Under the pieces are notes generated by a model. That model worked only from the letters and a program-made list of their open reading frames with translations, was not told the origin of the DNA and searched no databases. From Streptomyces sp. GESEQ-35 (GTDB taxonomy: Bacteria; Actinomycetota; Actinomycetes; Streptomycetales; Streptomycetaceae): a stretch of DNA of 64,000 nt. This document shows positions 55,109-63,062 of this stretch, in pieces. Every line of letters starts with the position of its first letter. The stretch's first letter is position 1. Position numbers and translations under genes: made by a program. Location of the stretch: the NCBI RefSeq assembly GCF_017948485.1, contig NZ_JAFFSX010000031.1, forward strand, positions 62,001 through 126,000, given 5' to 3'.

Positions 55109-56841
55109 TGGCCTCGAACGCTACGACCCCGATCATTTCCGTGAACTCCCTGTCCGTGGCATACCGTTCGGGCGGCCGTGCCGTGCCCGTGGTGCGCGAG
55201 GTGTCCTTCGAGGTCGCCGAGGGGCGGACGCTCGCGCTCGTCGGCGAGTCCGGCAGCGGCAAGTCGACCGTCGCCGCGACCCTGCTGGGGCATCTGCGGC
55301 ACGGGTCCCGGATAACCGAAGGGTCGGTGCACGTCGGCGGCTCCGACGTCTTCGCCCTTCCCGCACGGGAGTTGCGACGGCTGCGCGGTGGGACGGTCGC
55401 CATGGTCGCCCAGAACGCGGGCCATGCGCTCACGCCCTCGATGCGCATCGGCAAGCAGATCGAGGAGGTGGGCGGCGAGGTCCCGGTCGTCGACCTGCTC
55501 GAACAGGTCCGGCTGCCGCACCCCGCGGAGCTGGCCCGCCGCTATCCGCACGAGCTGTCCGGCGGCCAGCAGCAGCGCGTCGCCATCGCCATGGCCATCG
55601 CGGCCCGTCCGAAGGTGCTGGTCCTCGACGAGCCGACCACCGGCCTGGACGTCGTCACCCAGCGCAGCGTCCTCGACCTGATCGCCGCCCTGCGCGACGA
55701 ACTCGGCCTGGCGGCCGTGCTGGTGAGCCACGACCTGGGCGTGGTCGCACACATGGCCGACGAGGTGACCGTGCTGCGGTCGGGGCGGGTGGTGGAGGCC
55801 GCGCCCACACGGACACTGTTCCGGGCGCCCGAAGACCCGTACACCCGGCGGCTGTTGGCGAGCGTGCCACGTCTCGACGACGCCGGGCTCGCCCTCGTCG
55901 GGGAAGCGGGCGAGCGGGAGGTCAGGCCCAGGGCGGAGGTACCCGCCGATGCCGAGGTCGCCGTCTCCGCGCAGGACATCACGATCGACTACGGCAGGAC
56001 GCGTGCCGTGCACGGCGTCTCCTTCGGCGTCCGGCGCGGCGAAGTCCTCGCCCTCGTCGGGGAGTCGGGCAGCGGAAAGTCGACGCTGGCCTGGGCGCTG
56101 GCCGGGCTGCGCACACCGTCCGGCGGTGCGATGACCCATCAAGCGGGCGATCTGTCCGCGCCCGCGCACCGGCGGCCGCTGTCGCTGCGGCGCCGGGTGC
56201 AGCTGGTCTTCCAGAACGCGGACACCTCGCTCAACCCACGGCGCTCGGTGGGAGACGCGGTCCGGCGGCCGCTGCGGTTCTTCGGCACGGCGGGCGGTCG
56301 TGGCGAGGCGGCCGAGCGCGCCCGGCGGCTCATCTCCGACGTACGTCTCGACCCGGCCCTCGCCGACCGGCTGCCCGCACAGCTCTCCGGAGGCCAGCGG
56401 CAGCGCATCGGTATCGCGCGGGCGCTGGCGGGTGAGCCGGACGTGCTGATCGCCGACGAGATCACCACGGCGCTGGACGTCTCGGTGCAGGCCGACGTCC
56501 TGCGGCTGCTCGACGACCTGCGCCGGGAACGCGAACTGGCCTGTCTGTTCATCAGCCATGACCTGGCCGTCGTACGCGGAATCGCGGATCGCGTGGTCGT
56601 ACTGCGCCATGGCGTCGTGGTCGAGGAGGGCCCGACGGAGGCCGTGTTCGCCGACCCCGGCCACCCCTACACCCGGCAGCTGATGGCGGCGGTCCTCGAA
56701 CCCGACCCCGACGCAACTCCCCTGGTCGAGAACACCGCCGACTGGGAGGACGCGGCCGCACCGGACGATGTCTGGACCGACCACGGAGACGGCCACCGGG
56801 TCCGCCGCTGGCGCTCCACCGCGCTGGAAGGAGTTGTGTGA
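55108..56841 (+). CDS. Fused double ABC ATPase (DppD-DppF in one chain)
   Basis: 577 aa containing two complete nucleotide-binding domains. The first has Walker A GESGSGKST near residue 45, signature ELSGGQQQRVAIAMAI and Walker B VLVLDEPTTGLD. The second, from about residue 290, has GESGSGKSTLAWALAGL, QLSGGQRQRIGIARAL and VLIADEITTALD. One polypeptide replaces the separate DppD and DppF subunits, a known variant in actinobacteria. The C-terminal 30 residues are acidic and unusual. It drives the transporter encoded upstream. Confidence 0.93.
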   Translation: MASNATTPIISVNSLSVAYRSGGRAVPVVREVSFEVAEGRTLALVGESGSGKSTVAATLLGHLRHGSRITEGSVHVGGSDVFALPARELRRLRGGTVAMVAQNAGHALTPSMRIGKQIEEVGGEVPVVDLLEQVRLPHPAELARRYPHELSGGQQQRVAIAMAIAARPKVLVLDEPTTGLDVVTQRSVLDLIAALRDELGLAAVLVSHDLGVVAHMADEVTVLRSGRVVEAAPTRTLFRAPEDPYTRRLLASVPRLDDAGLALVGEAGEREVRPRAEVPADAEVAVSAQDITIDYGRTRAVHGVSFGVRRGEVLALVGESGSGKSTLAWALAGLRTPSGGAMTHQAGDLSAPAHRRPLSLRRRVQLVFQNADTSLNPRRSVGDAVRRPLRFFGTAGGRGEAAERARRLISDVRLDPALADRLPAQLSGGQRQRIGIARALAGEPDVLIADEITTALDVSVQADVLRLLDDLRRERELACLFISHDLAVVRGIADRVVVLRHGVVVEEGPTEAVFADPGHPYTRQLMAAVLEPDPDATPLVENTADWEDAAAPDDVWTDHGDGHRVRRWRSTALEGVV

Positions 56842-58844
56842 AGTACCGCGAGCAGTTCGACCGCCAGGTGATCCGCGAGGACGTGTGGATCCCCACCCGG
56901 GACGGAGGGACCCGGCTGCACGCCCGGATCTGGCGCCCGGCGGACGCCGAGTCCGACCCGGTGCCCGCGCTGCTCGAATACCTTCCGTACCGGAAAAGCG
57001 ACTGGACCGCCCCGCGCGACGCCCAGCGCCACCCCTGGTACGCCGGACACGGCTACGCCTCCGTCCGCGTCGACATCCGCGGCCATGGCGACAGCGAGGG
57101 CGTCCCCGGCGACGAGTACGACGCACAGGAACTTGCGGACGGCGTCGACGTCGTCAACTGGCTTGCCGCGCAGCCCTGGTGCACCGGCAAGGTCGGCATG
57201 TTCGGCATCTCCTGGGGCGGCTTCAACTCTCTCCAGATCGCCGCCCTCGCCCCCGAGCCGCTAAAGGCGATCGTCACCGTCTGCTCGACCGACGACCGCT
57301 ACGACAACGACGTCCACTACACGGGCGGCGCCGTCCTCGGCATCGACATGCTCGCCTGGGCCGGCACCATGCTCGCCTTCGCCTCCCGCCCACCGGACCC
57401 GGCGAACGTCGGCGCCGACCGCTGGCTGCCGATGTGGCGCGAGCGCCTCGACGCGCTCGAACCCTTCCTGCACACATGGCTGGAGCATCAGCAGCGCGAC
57501 GCGTACTGGCGCCATGGGAGCGTCTGCGAGGACTACACCGCGATCGACGCCGCCGTCCTCGCGGTCGGCGGCTGGAACGACCCGTACCGGGACACCGTGC
57601 TGCGGCTCGCCGAGCAGCTGCCGGCCGACCGTGTCCGGGGGCTGATCGGTCCCTGGTCCCACCAGTACCCCGACCGCGGACTCCCGCCGGGCCCCGCGAT
57701 CGGCTTCCTCCAGGAGACCCTGCGCTGGTGGGACCAGCACCTGAAGGGCGTCGACACGGGCGTCATGAAGGAGCCGCTGCTGCGCGCCTGGGTCAACGAC
57801 CCGGTGCCGCCCGCCACTTCGTACGACGTGATGCCAGGACGCTGGGTGGGCGAGACCGACTGGCCGTCGCCGCACATCACATTCGATGAGCGCATACTGG
57901 GCTCGGGCGTCGACCCCGTCCTCGTACGGTCCCCGCTCCACACCGGCCTCGACGCCGGCCGCTTCTTCCCGTTCGGCAACGCGAGCGATCTGCCGCCCGA
58001 CCAGCGTGCGGAGGACGGCCGTTCGGTGTGCTTCGACTCGGAGCCGCTGACCGAGTGCGTCGAGATCCTCGGCCGGCCGCGCGTACGACTCCGCCTCGAC
58101 AGCGCCACACCACGCGCCCACGTCATCGTCCGCATCTGCGACGTCGCGCCCGACGGCTCGTCCACGCTCGTCACCCGGGGCGTGCTCAACCTGCTGAGCA
58201 GGCACGGCCGGGACCGGGCCGTCGAGTGGACGCCGGGGACGTACGAGGACGTCGAGTTCGAGCTCACCGGCATCGGATACGCCTTCCCGCCCGGCCATCG
58301 CCTCCGCGTCGCCGTCTCCGACGCCTACTGGCCGTGGGTGTGGCCGCACGGGGAACGCGGCGAACTGCGCGTCGTACCGGCTGAGAGCGCCGTACTGCTG
58401 CCCGTACGCGAAGATGCCGCCGGTCCGCCGATCGTCTTCGAGGAACCCGAGCAGGCCCCGCCGCTCGACGTCACCTACGACCGGCCCGCCGAAACCGCAC
58501 CCGAGCGGCTCGTCACGCACGACGTGGCGAAGGGGGAGTGGACGCTGGAGGTCGACCCCAACTACGGGGGATCGCGGACGTATCCGGACGGGCTGCGCTA
58601 TGAGGAGAGCGCGCGGGAGACGTACCGCATCCGCAGCGACGACCCGGTGTCCGCGCAGGCGGTGTCGGAGTGGCACATCCGGCTGCGGCGCGGGGACGAC
58701 TGGGACGCTGAGATCGTGGCGCGCACGGAGCTGCGTGCCACGGCGGCGGACTTCATCATGGACAGTCGCATCGAGACCCGGGCGAACGGAGAGACAGTGG
58801 CCCAGCGTGCATGGCACCGCACCACCCCGAGGACCTCCGGATGA
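56838..58844 (+). CDS. CocE/NonD-family hydrolase
   Basis: 668 aa. An alpha/beta hydrolase domain with nucleophile Ser125 in MFGISWGGFNSLQ, VRVDIRGHGDSEG and the His in GPWSHQYPD is followed by an Xaa-Pro dipeptidyl-peptidase-type jelly-roll C-terminal domain (RVRLRLDSATPRAHVIVRIC). Such proteins are aminopeptidases, cocaine esterases or amide hydrolases. No signal peptide is present. The GTG at 56838 overlaps the ATPase stop by four bases. I infer that it hydrolyses the imported compound in the cytoplasm. Confidence 0.9.
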   Translation: MKYREQFDRQVIREDVWIPTRDGGTRLHARIWRPADAESDPVPALLEYLPYRKSDWTAPRDAQRHPWYAGHGYASVRVDIRGHGDSEGVPGDEYDAQELADGVDVVNWLAAQPWCTGKVGMFGISWGGFNSLQIAALAPEPLKAIVTVCSTDDRYDNDVHYTGGAVLGIDMLAWAGTMLAFASRPPDPANVGADRWLPMWRERLDALEPFLHTWLEHQQRDAYWRHGSVCEDYTAIDAAVLAVGGWNDPYRDTVLRLAEQLPADRVRGLIGPWSHQYPDRGLPPGPAIGFLQETLRWWDQHLKGVDTGVMKEPLLRAWVNDPVPPATSYDVMPGRWVGETDWPSPHITFDERILGSGVDPVLVRSPLHTGLDAGRFFPFGNASDLPPDQRAEDGRSVCFDSEPLTECVEILGRPRVRLRLDSATPRAHVIVRICDVAPDGSSTLVTRGVLNLLSRHGRDRAVEWTPGTYEDVEFELTGIGYAFPPGHRLRVAVSDAYWPWVWPHGERGELRVVPAESAVLLPVREDAAGPPIVFEEPEQAPPLDVTYDRPAETAPERLVTHDVAKGEWTLEVDPNYGGSRTYPDGLRYEESARETYRIRSDDPVSAQAVSEWHIRLRRGDDWDAEIVARTELRATAADFIMDSRIETRANGETVAQRAWHRTTPRTSG

Positions 58845-59506
58845 CGCCCGCCAAGCCTCCGCAGACCGCGAAGTCCCCGCGCCGTGCCGTGGCCGCCGCC
58901 GACCGCACCCGGCAGCCCACCGAGGTGCGCCGCCGGCTCATCGTGGAGGCCGCCGTCCCGCTGATCGCCGAACGCGGCTACGCCGCCGTCGGGGTACGGG
59001 ACGTGGCCGCCGCGGCCGGAGTGTCCGTCGGCACCGTCACCTACCACTTCGGCAGCGTGCAGGAGATCCTCTCCGAAGCGATGGTGCTGCACATCGAGCG
59101 CTACTACAGCGACCTGAGCGAAGCGGCCGAGCAGGCGGCCGGCGGGGCCGAGGCGCTGCGGCTGCTCGTCGACGCGCTCTTCACCGAGGACACCGACCGG
59201 CACTGGCGCATGTGGTTCGACTACTGGAACGCCGGAGACCAGGGCAACGACGAGGCGTTCGCACGCGGACAGGCCCAGCGGTACGAAGCCTGGCATCAGC
59301 AGATCCGCGCCCTGGCCGAACGGGGCGTGACCGACGGCGAGTTCACCGGTGACGACCTCGACGGCTTCACCGCCCGCTTCGCCGCGCTCGCCGACGGACT
59401 CGCCCTGCAACGGCTGCGCCAGGCGCCCCCGCTGAGCACCGAGGACGCCCGCCGTCACCTCAACCGGCTCATCGAGACCGAGCTCGTTCGCCGACCACCC
59501 GGGTGA
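58841..59506 (+). CDS. TetR-family regulator ending the transporter operon
   Basis: 221 aa. The HTH is AAVGVRDVAAAAGVSVGTVT with YHFGSVQEILSEAMV following; the C-terminal domain has HWRMWFDYWNAGDQGNDEAF, as in BetI-like TetR proteins. A 25-residue basic N-terminal tail precedes the HTH. The ATG at 58841 overlaps the hydrolase stop (ATGA). Co-transcription as the last gene suggests feedback control of the operon. Its end overlaps the convergent SGNH gene by 38 bases. Confidence 0.9.
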   Translation: MTPAKPPQTAKSPRRAVAAADRTRQPTEVRRRLIVEAAVPLIAERGYAAVGVRDVAAAAGVSVGTVTYHFGSVQEILSEAMVLHIERYYSDLSEAAEQAAGGAEALRLLVDALFTEDTDRHWRMWFDYWNAGDQGNDEAFARGQAQRYEAWHQQIRALAERGVTDGEFTGDDLDGFTARFAALADGLALQRLRQAPPLSTEDARRHLNRLIETELVRRPPG

Positions 59507-60371
59507 TCTCCCGGGCGATCCGCAGGATGCCGGGGGAGCGGACCTGGCACGGCTTCGGTGTGGACGTCGTGGGCGCCAGACAGAAGTGCAGGTAGTCGTC
59601 GCCGTAGTGCAGCGCCGTCCGGTCGCCGCTCGGCTGGGTGCAGTAGTCGGGGTGCGAGCGCTCGTACGGCGAGCAGGGCAGGTACTTCGTCCAGGTGTAG
59701 CGGGCGTCGGCCGGACTGACCGTCTTGCCGGCGTCGGCGACGAGGTCGCCGGAGGCGGCGGCCTGTTCCTCGTAGATCGCGTTCACGCGCCGGACCCGGT
59801 CCGGCGTGACCGGGTCCGGGCCCTGCAACACCCAGACGATCCGCGGGCGCTGGGATCCGCCGGCCGCGGTGATCTGTGCGGTGAGGCGTTCGGCGTCGGC
59901 GGCGTACCGTGCGAAGTACGTACTGCGGGCCTTGTCGTGGGTGATCCCGTCCATGCACCAGGTGTAGCCCCAGGCGTTGCCCCAGAACTGGAGCACCACG
60001 AAGTCCGGGTGCAGGGAACGCACCAGGGCGGCCGCCTTGTCCGCGTCCGGGACGAGGGAGCGCTTGTTCGTGCCCTCCAGGTAGTCGCAGAGAGTGGTTC
60101 CCGAGTACGGGGCGCTCGTGTACTGCGCGTCGAGGTCCTTGCGCAGCTCCTGGCCCAGCACCTTCTGGTTCTCCATGGCCAGCGAGTCCCCGAGGTAGAG
60201 CACGGTGGGCGCCTTCGCGGGCCTGGTCGGTGTGGCGGGCGCCTGCTGTCGTGTCGTGCCGGCCGGTGCGGACGGCGTGGGCGGCGCTTCCTCCGGCTCG
60301 GAGGCCGGATCCCCGCACGCGCCGAGCAGCAGGCCGGCCAGCAGCATCCCCACGATCCACGGTCTCCGCAT
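59469..60371 (-). CDS. SGNH/GDSL hydrolase-like lipoprotein
   Basis: 300 aa. The lipobox LLGAC (Cys19) follows a short signal peptide; a Pro/Thr/Ala-rich linker leads to the SGNH fold. Block I is VLYLGDSLAMENQKV with the nucleophile Ser, VLQFWGNAWGYTWC holds the Asn of block III, and a His near the C-terminus (YLHFCLAP) may complete the triad. It is probably an anchored esterase or O-acetyl transfer-related hydrolase. The substrate is unknown. It overlaps the convergent TetR gene. Confidence 0.85.
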   Translation of the reverse strand: MRRPWIVGMLLAGLLLGACGDPASEPEEAPPTPSAPAGTTRQQAPATPTRPAKAPTVLYLGDSLAMENQKVLGQELRKDLDAQYTSAPYSGTTLCDYLEGTNKRSLVPDADKAAALVRSLHPDFVVLQFWGNAWGYTWCMDGITHDKARSTYFARYAADAERLTAQITAAGGSQRPRIVWVLQGPDPVTPDRVRRVNAIYEEQAAASGDLVADAGKTVSPADARYTWTKYLPCSPYERSHPDYCTQPSGDRTALHYGDDYLHFCLAPTTSTPKPCQVRSPGILRIAREITRVVGERARSR

Positions 60372-60446
60372 GCAGCAACTCCCGCCCCGGACACGGAAAA
60401 CGGCTCCTCAGGCAAGCACAGCCGGGCCTCAGGGGGAAGACACGCG

Positions 60447-62099
60447 TCACGGCCGCTCGAGCAGGTCAAGCAGATCGGTGAGCGGCAGCGGCTTCGCCAG
60501 GTGGGTGTCGAACCCGGCCGCCCGGCACAGCGCGTGATCGGTGCCCTGGCTGAAGCCGGACACCGCGATCAGCCGGATCCGGTCCCCGTGCGGCAGGGCC
60601 CGCACACCCCGCGCGACCGTGTAGCCGTCGATGTCCGGCAGGCCCAGATCGCACAGTACGACGTCGAACAGATCGGCCCGCGTGGCGGTGAGCGCGTCGG
60701 CGCCCGTGTGCACGGCCGTGACGTGGTGGCCCTGCCGCTCCAGCAGAGTGCGATAGGTCGCCGCCAGGTCCGTGTTGTCCTCGACGATCAGGATGGCGAG
60801 ATGACGCCGGGGCGGCCGGACGGCGGACAGGGGGTGCGGCGGCCGCGGTACGGCGGTGTCCGCCACCGGCATCAGCACCGTGAAGGACGCGCCCTTGCCC
60901 GGCCCGTCGCTGTGTGCCGAGATGGTGCCGCCGTGCAGTTCCACGACCGTCCGCGCGACCGAGAGCCCCAGCCCCAGGCCCTCGGGGGTGTGGGGGCCGG
61001 TCGGAGCCGCCCGCATGAACACTCCGAAGAGGTCTTCGGCCTGACCGGGGTCGAAGCCGATGCCGTCGTCCTGCACGGTCAGCCTGACCTGCCCCTCCTC
61101 GGCGGTGAGCCGCACCTCGGTGTGGCCGCCCGGCGGCGTGTACTTCAGCGCGTTCGACAGCAGGTTCGTCAGGACCTGGGCCAGCCGCAGCCGGTCCCCG
61201 TCCACGGGCACCGGGCCGGGCGGCAGGGTCACGTGCAGCGTCCGGTCCTCGTGCCCGAACAGGCTTCGGATGTCGGCGCAGGCGCCGTCGACGACGGACC
61301 GGAGGTCGGTCCGCTCCCGCACCAGCTCCAGCCGCCCGTTCACCGCGCGCGTGCCGTCCAGCAGGTCGTTGGTCATCCGCACCAGCGTGCCCAGCTGGCG
61401 TTCCAGGACCGACAGCGCCGGATGCCCGTCGGGCAGGTCGAGCGCCAGCAGTTCGATGGCCGCGGTCGCGGCCGCCAGGGGGTTGCGCAGCTCGTGCGAG
61501 AGCGTGGCGATGAACCGGTCCTTGGCCCGCTGCTCCTCCTTGAGCCGCCGCCCCGCCGCGTGCAGTTCGGTGTTGGCCCGGCTGAGCTGCTCGTTCACCT
61601 CGCGGATCTCCCGGGCCCGGACGAACAGGTCGATCTCCATGCCCACGGCCGCCGCCCGCCGCTGCTCCCGGCCCGCTCGGCGCAGCCGCACGAACTCCGT
61701 GACGTCCTCGACCCGGTGGATGACATACGTCACCCGACCCTCCGCGTCGACGACCGGTGTGTTGACCGGACTCCAGTAGCGCTCGGCGAAAGCCCTCTCC
61801 TCGCCCGTGGGGATGTCGTACCGCTGTAACGCCATGACGTCCGTGCGGCCGGTGGCCACCACCGACTCCAGCGAGCGGCGCAAGTTGGCGACGCCGTCGG
61901 CCGAAGGGTCGCCCGGGTTGTCGGGGAACACCTCGAAGATCATCCGCCCGACGATGCTCCGCTCGGTGCGGGTGGCCGCCAGATAGGCGCGGTTGACCTC
62001 GACGATCGTGAAGTCGGGGCTGAGGATCAGCAGCGGCGACAGCGTGGCGTCGAAGAGACTCCGGAAGTCCGGGCCGGTCAGTGGCATGGCGGCGCTCAC
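60447..62099 (-). CDS. Hybrid sensor histidine kinase (PAS-HisKA-HATPase-REC)
   Basis: 550 aa. A PAS domain (about residues 10-125: FRSLFDATLSPLLILSPDFT) is followed by a coiled-coil linker (REIREVNEQLSRANTELHAA), HisKA with FIATLSHELRNPLAAA, and HATPase boxes NLLSNALKYTPPGG and GLGLGLSVARTVVELHGG. A C-terminal receiver has VVLCDLGLPDIDGYTVARG with the phosphoacceptor Asp. No membrane segment is present, so it senses a cytoplasmic signal. The GTG at 62099 overlaps the response regulator stop by four bases; an ATG at 62087 is an alternative. Confidence 0.9.
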   Translation of the reverse strand: MSAAMPLTGPDFRSLFDATLSPLLILSPDFTIVEVNRAYLAATRTERSIVGRMIFEVFPDNPGDPSADGVANLRRSLESVVATGRTDVMALQRYDIPTGEERAFAERYWSPVNTPVVDAEGRVTYVIHRVEDVTEFVRLRRAGREQRRAAAVGMEIDLFVRAREIREVNEQLSRANTELHAAGRRLKEEQRAKDRFIATLSHELRNPLAAATAAIELLALDLPDGHPALSVLERQLGTLVRMTNDLLDGTRAVNGRLELVRERTDLRSVVDGACADIRSLFGHEDRTLHVTLPPGPVPVDGDRLRLAQVLTNLLSNALKYTPPGGHTEVRLTAEEGQVRLTVQDDGIGFDPGQAEDLFGVFMRAAPTGPHTPEGLGLGLSVARTVVELHGGTISAHSDGPGKGASFTVLMPVADTAVPRPPHPLSAVRPPRRHLAILIVEDNTDLAATYRTLLERQGHHVTAVHTGADALTATRADLFDVVLCDLGLPDIDGYTVARGVRALPHGDRIRLIAVSGFSQGTDHALCRAAGFDTHLAKPLPLTDLLDLLERP

Positions 62100-62770
62100 G
62101 GGTCCAGACGGTAGCCGTACCCGCGGACGGTGGTGATCCGCGGAGCGGGTGCGGGCAGCCCCGCGAGCTTGCCGCGCAGCCGGTACACGTGCTCGATCAC
62201 CGTCGCGGTCTGCTGCCAGGCGGCACCCCAGACCTGTTCGAGCAGCTGCTGCGCGGAGAACACCCGCCCGGGCGCCCCGGCCAGCACCTCCAGCAGGGCG
62301 TACTCCTTGGGGCGCAACGTCAGCAGCGTGCCGTCGGCGGAGGCCTGGCACGCGCCCGTGTCGACCCGCAACGATCCCACCTGGAGCACATCAGGCATCT
62401 CGGGCGGCTGCGAGCGGCGCAGCACAGCCCGGATCCGGGCCACCAGCTCCCGCTGCGAGAACGGCTTGACGAGGTAGTCGTCGGCGCCGATCTCCAGCCC
62501 CGCGACCCGGTCGGCCTCCGCGCCCCGCCCGGTCACCACGATGACCGGAAGACGGCTGGTGGAACGCACCGCGCGCAGCAGCTCCAGCCCGCTGCCGTCC
62601 GGCAGCCCCAGATCCAGCACGGCCAGATCGACCCGGCCCTCGTACAGCACGGTCTTGCCCGCACGGGCGTCCATGGCCCAGGTGACGGTGAAGCCCTCGC
62701 GCTCGAGATAGGAACGGCACATCAGTGCGAAGTCGGGGTCGTCCTCGATCAGAGCGAGGTGCGGACGCAT
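62096..62770 (-). CDS. OmpR-family response regulator
   Basis: 224 aa. The receiver has the acidic pair EDDPDFAL, phosphoacceptor Asp in LAVLDLGLPDGSG, and the Lys in DDYLVKPFSQ. The winged-helix output domain has LTLRPKEYALLEVLAGAPGR and IEHVYRLRGKL, ending TTVRGYGYRLDP. It is the first gene of a coupled pair with the hybrid kinase, its likely phosphodonor. Target genes are unknown. Confidence 0.92.
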   Translation of the reverse strand: MRPHLALIEDDPDFALMCRSYLEREGFTVTWAMDARAGKTVLYEGRVDLAVLDLGLPDGSGLELLRAVRSTSRLPVIVVTGRGAEADRVAGLEIGADDYLVKPFSQRELVARIRAVLRRSQPPEMPDVLQVGSLRVDTGACQASADGTLLTLRPKEYALLEVLAGAPGRVFSAQQLLEQVWGAAWQQTATVIEHVYRLRGKLAGLPAPAPRITTVRGYGYRLDP

Positions 62771-62924
62771 TCCACATCACCGGCCCATCCGCCGCCCGGC
62801 GTTGTGTCGCCAATGAGCGGGCGTTGATGCCCCGACCATGTGGCGAAGGTAGAACAGTAAATGCCCACGGTTCAAGGGGGGAGCCGCCAGGGGGAGACCC
62901 GGCGCGGGCGTGTGCGGTGCGGGG

Positions 62925-63059
62925 ATGACCAAGTCGCCGCGCGCGCCCGTGCCGGATCTGCTGCCCGCCGTGGGTCCGGCGGTCGCGGGGCCGCACGACG
63001 GCATCTGCCTCGCGGCGGCCCCCGCCTACGCTCCCGGCCGGACTCCGTCGCGGTCTTGA
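62925..63059 (+). CDS. Possible small protein of 44 aa
   Basis: An ATG at 62925 opens 44 codons to a TGA at 63057, including PDLLPAVGPAVAGPHDGICL. GGGG lies 4 bases before the ATG, not a clear ribosome-binding site. It lies in the 292-base gap between the response regulator and the alcohol dehydrogenase and converges with the latter. It may be the start of a decayed gene or chance. The rest of the gap shows only the upstream region of the response regulator. Confidence 0.25.
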   Translation: MTKSPRAPVPDLLPAVGPAVAGPHDGICLAAAPAYAPGRTPSRS

Positions 63060-63062
63060 GGG

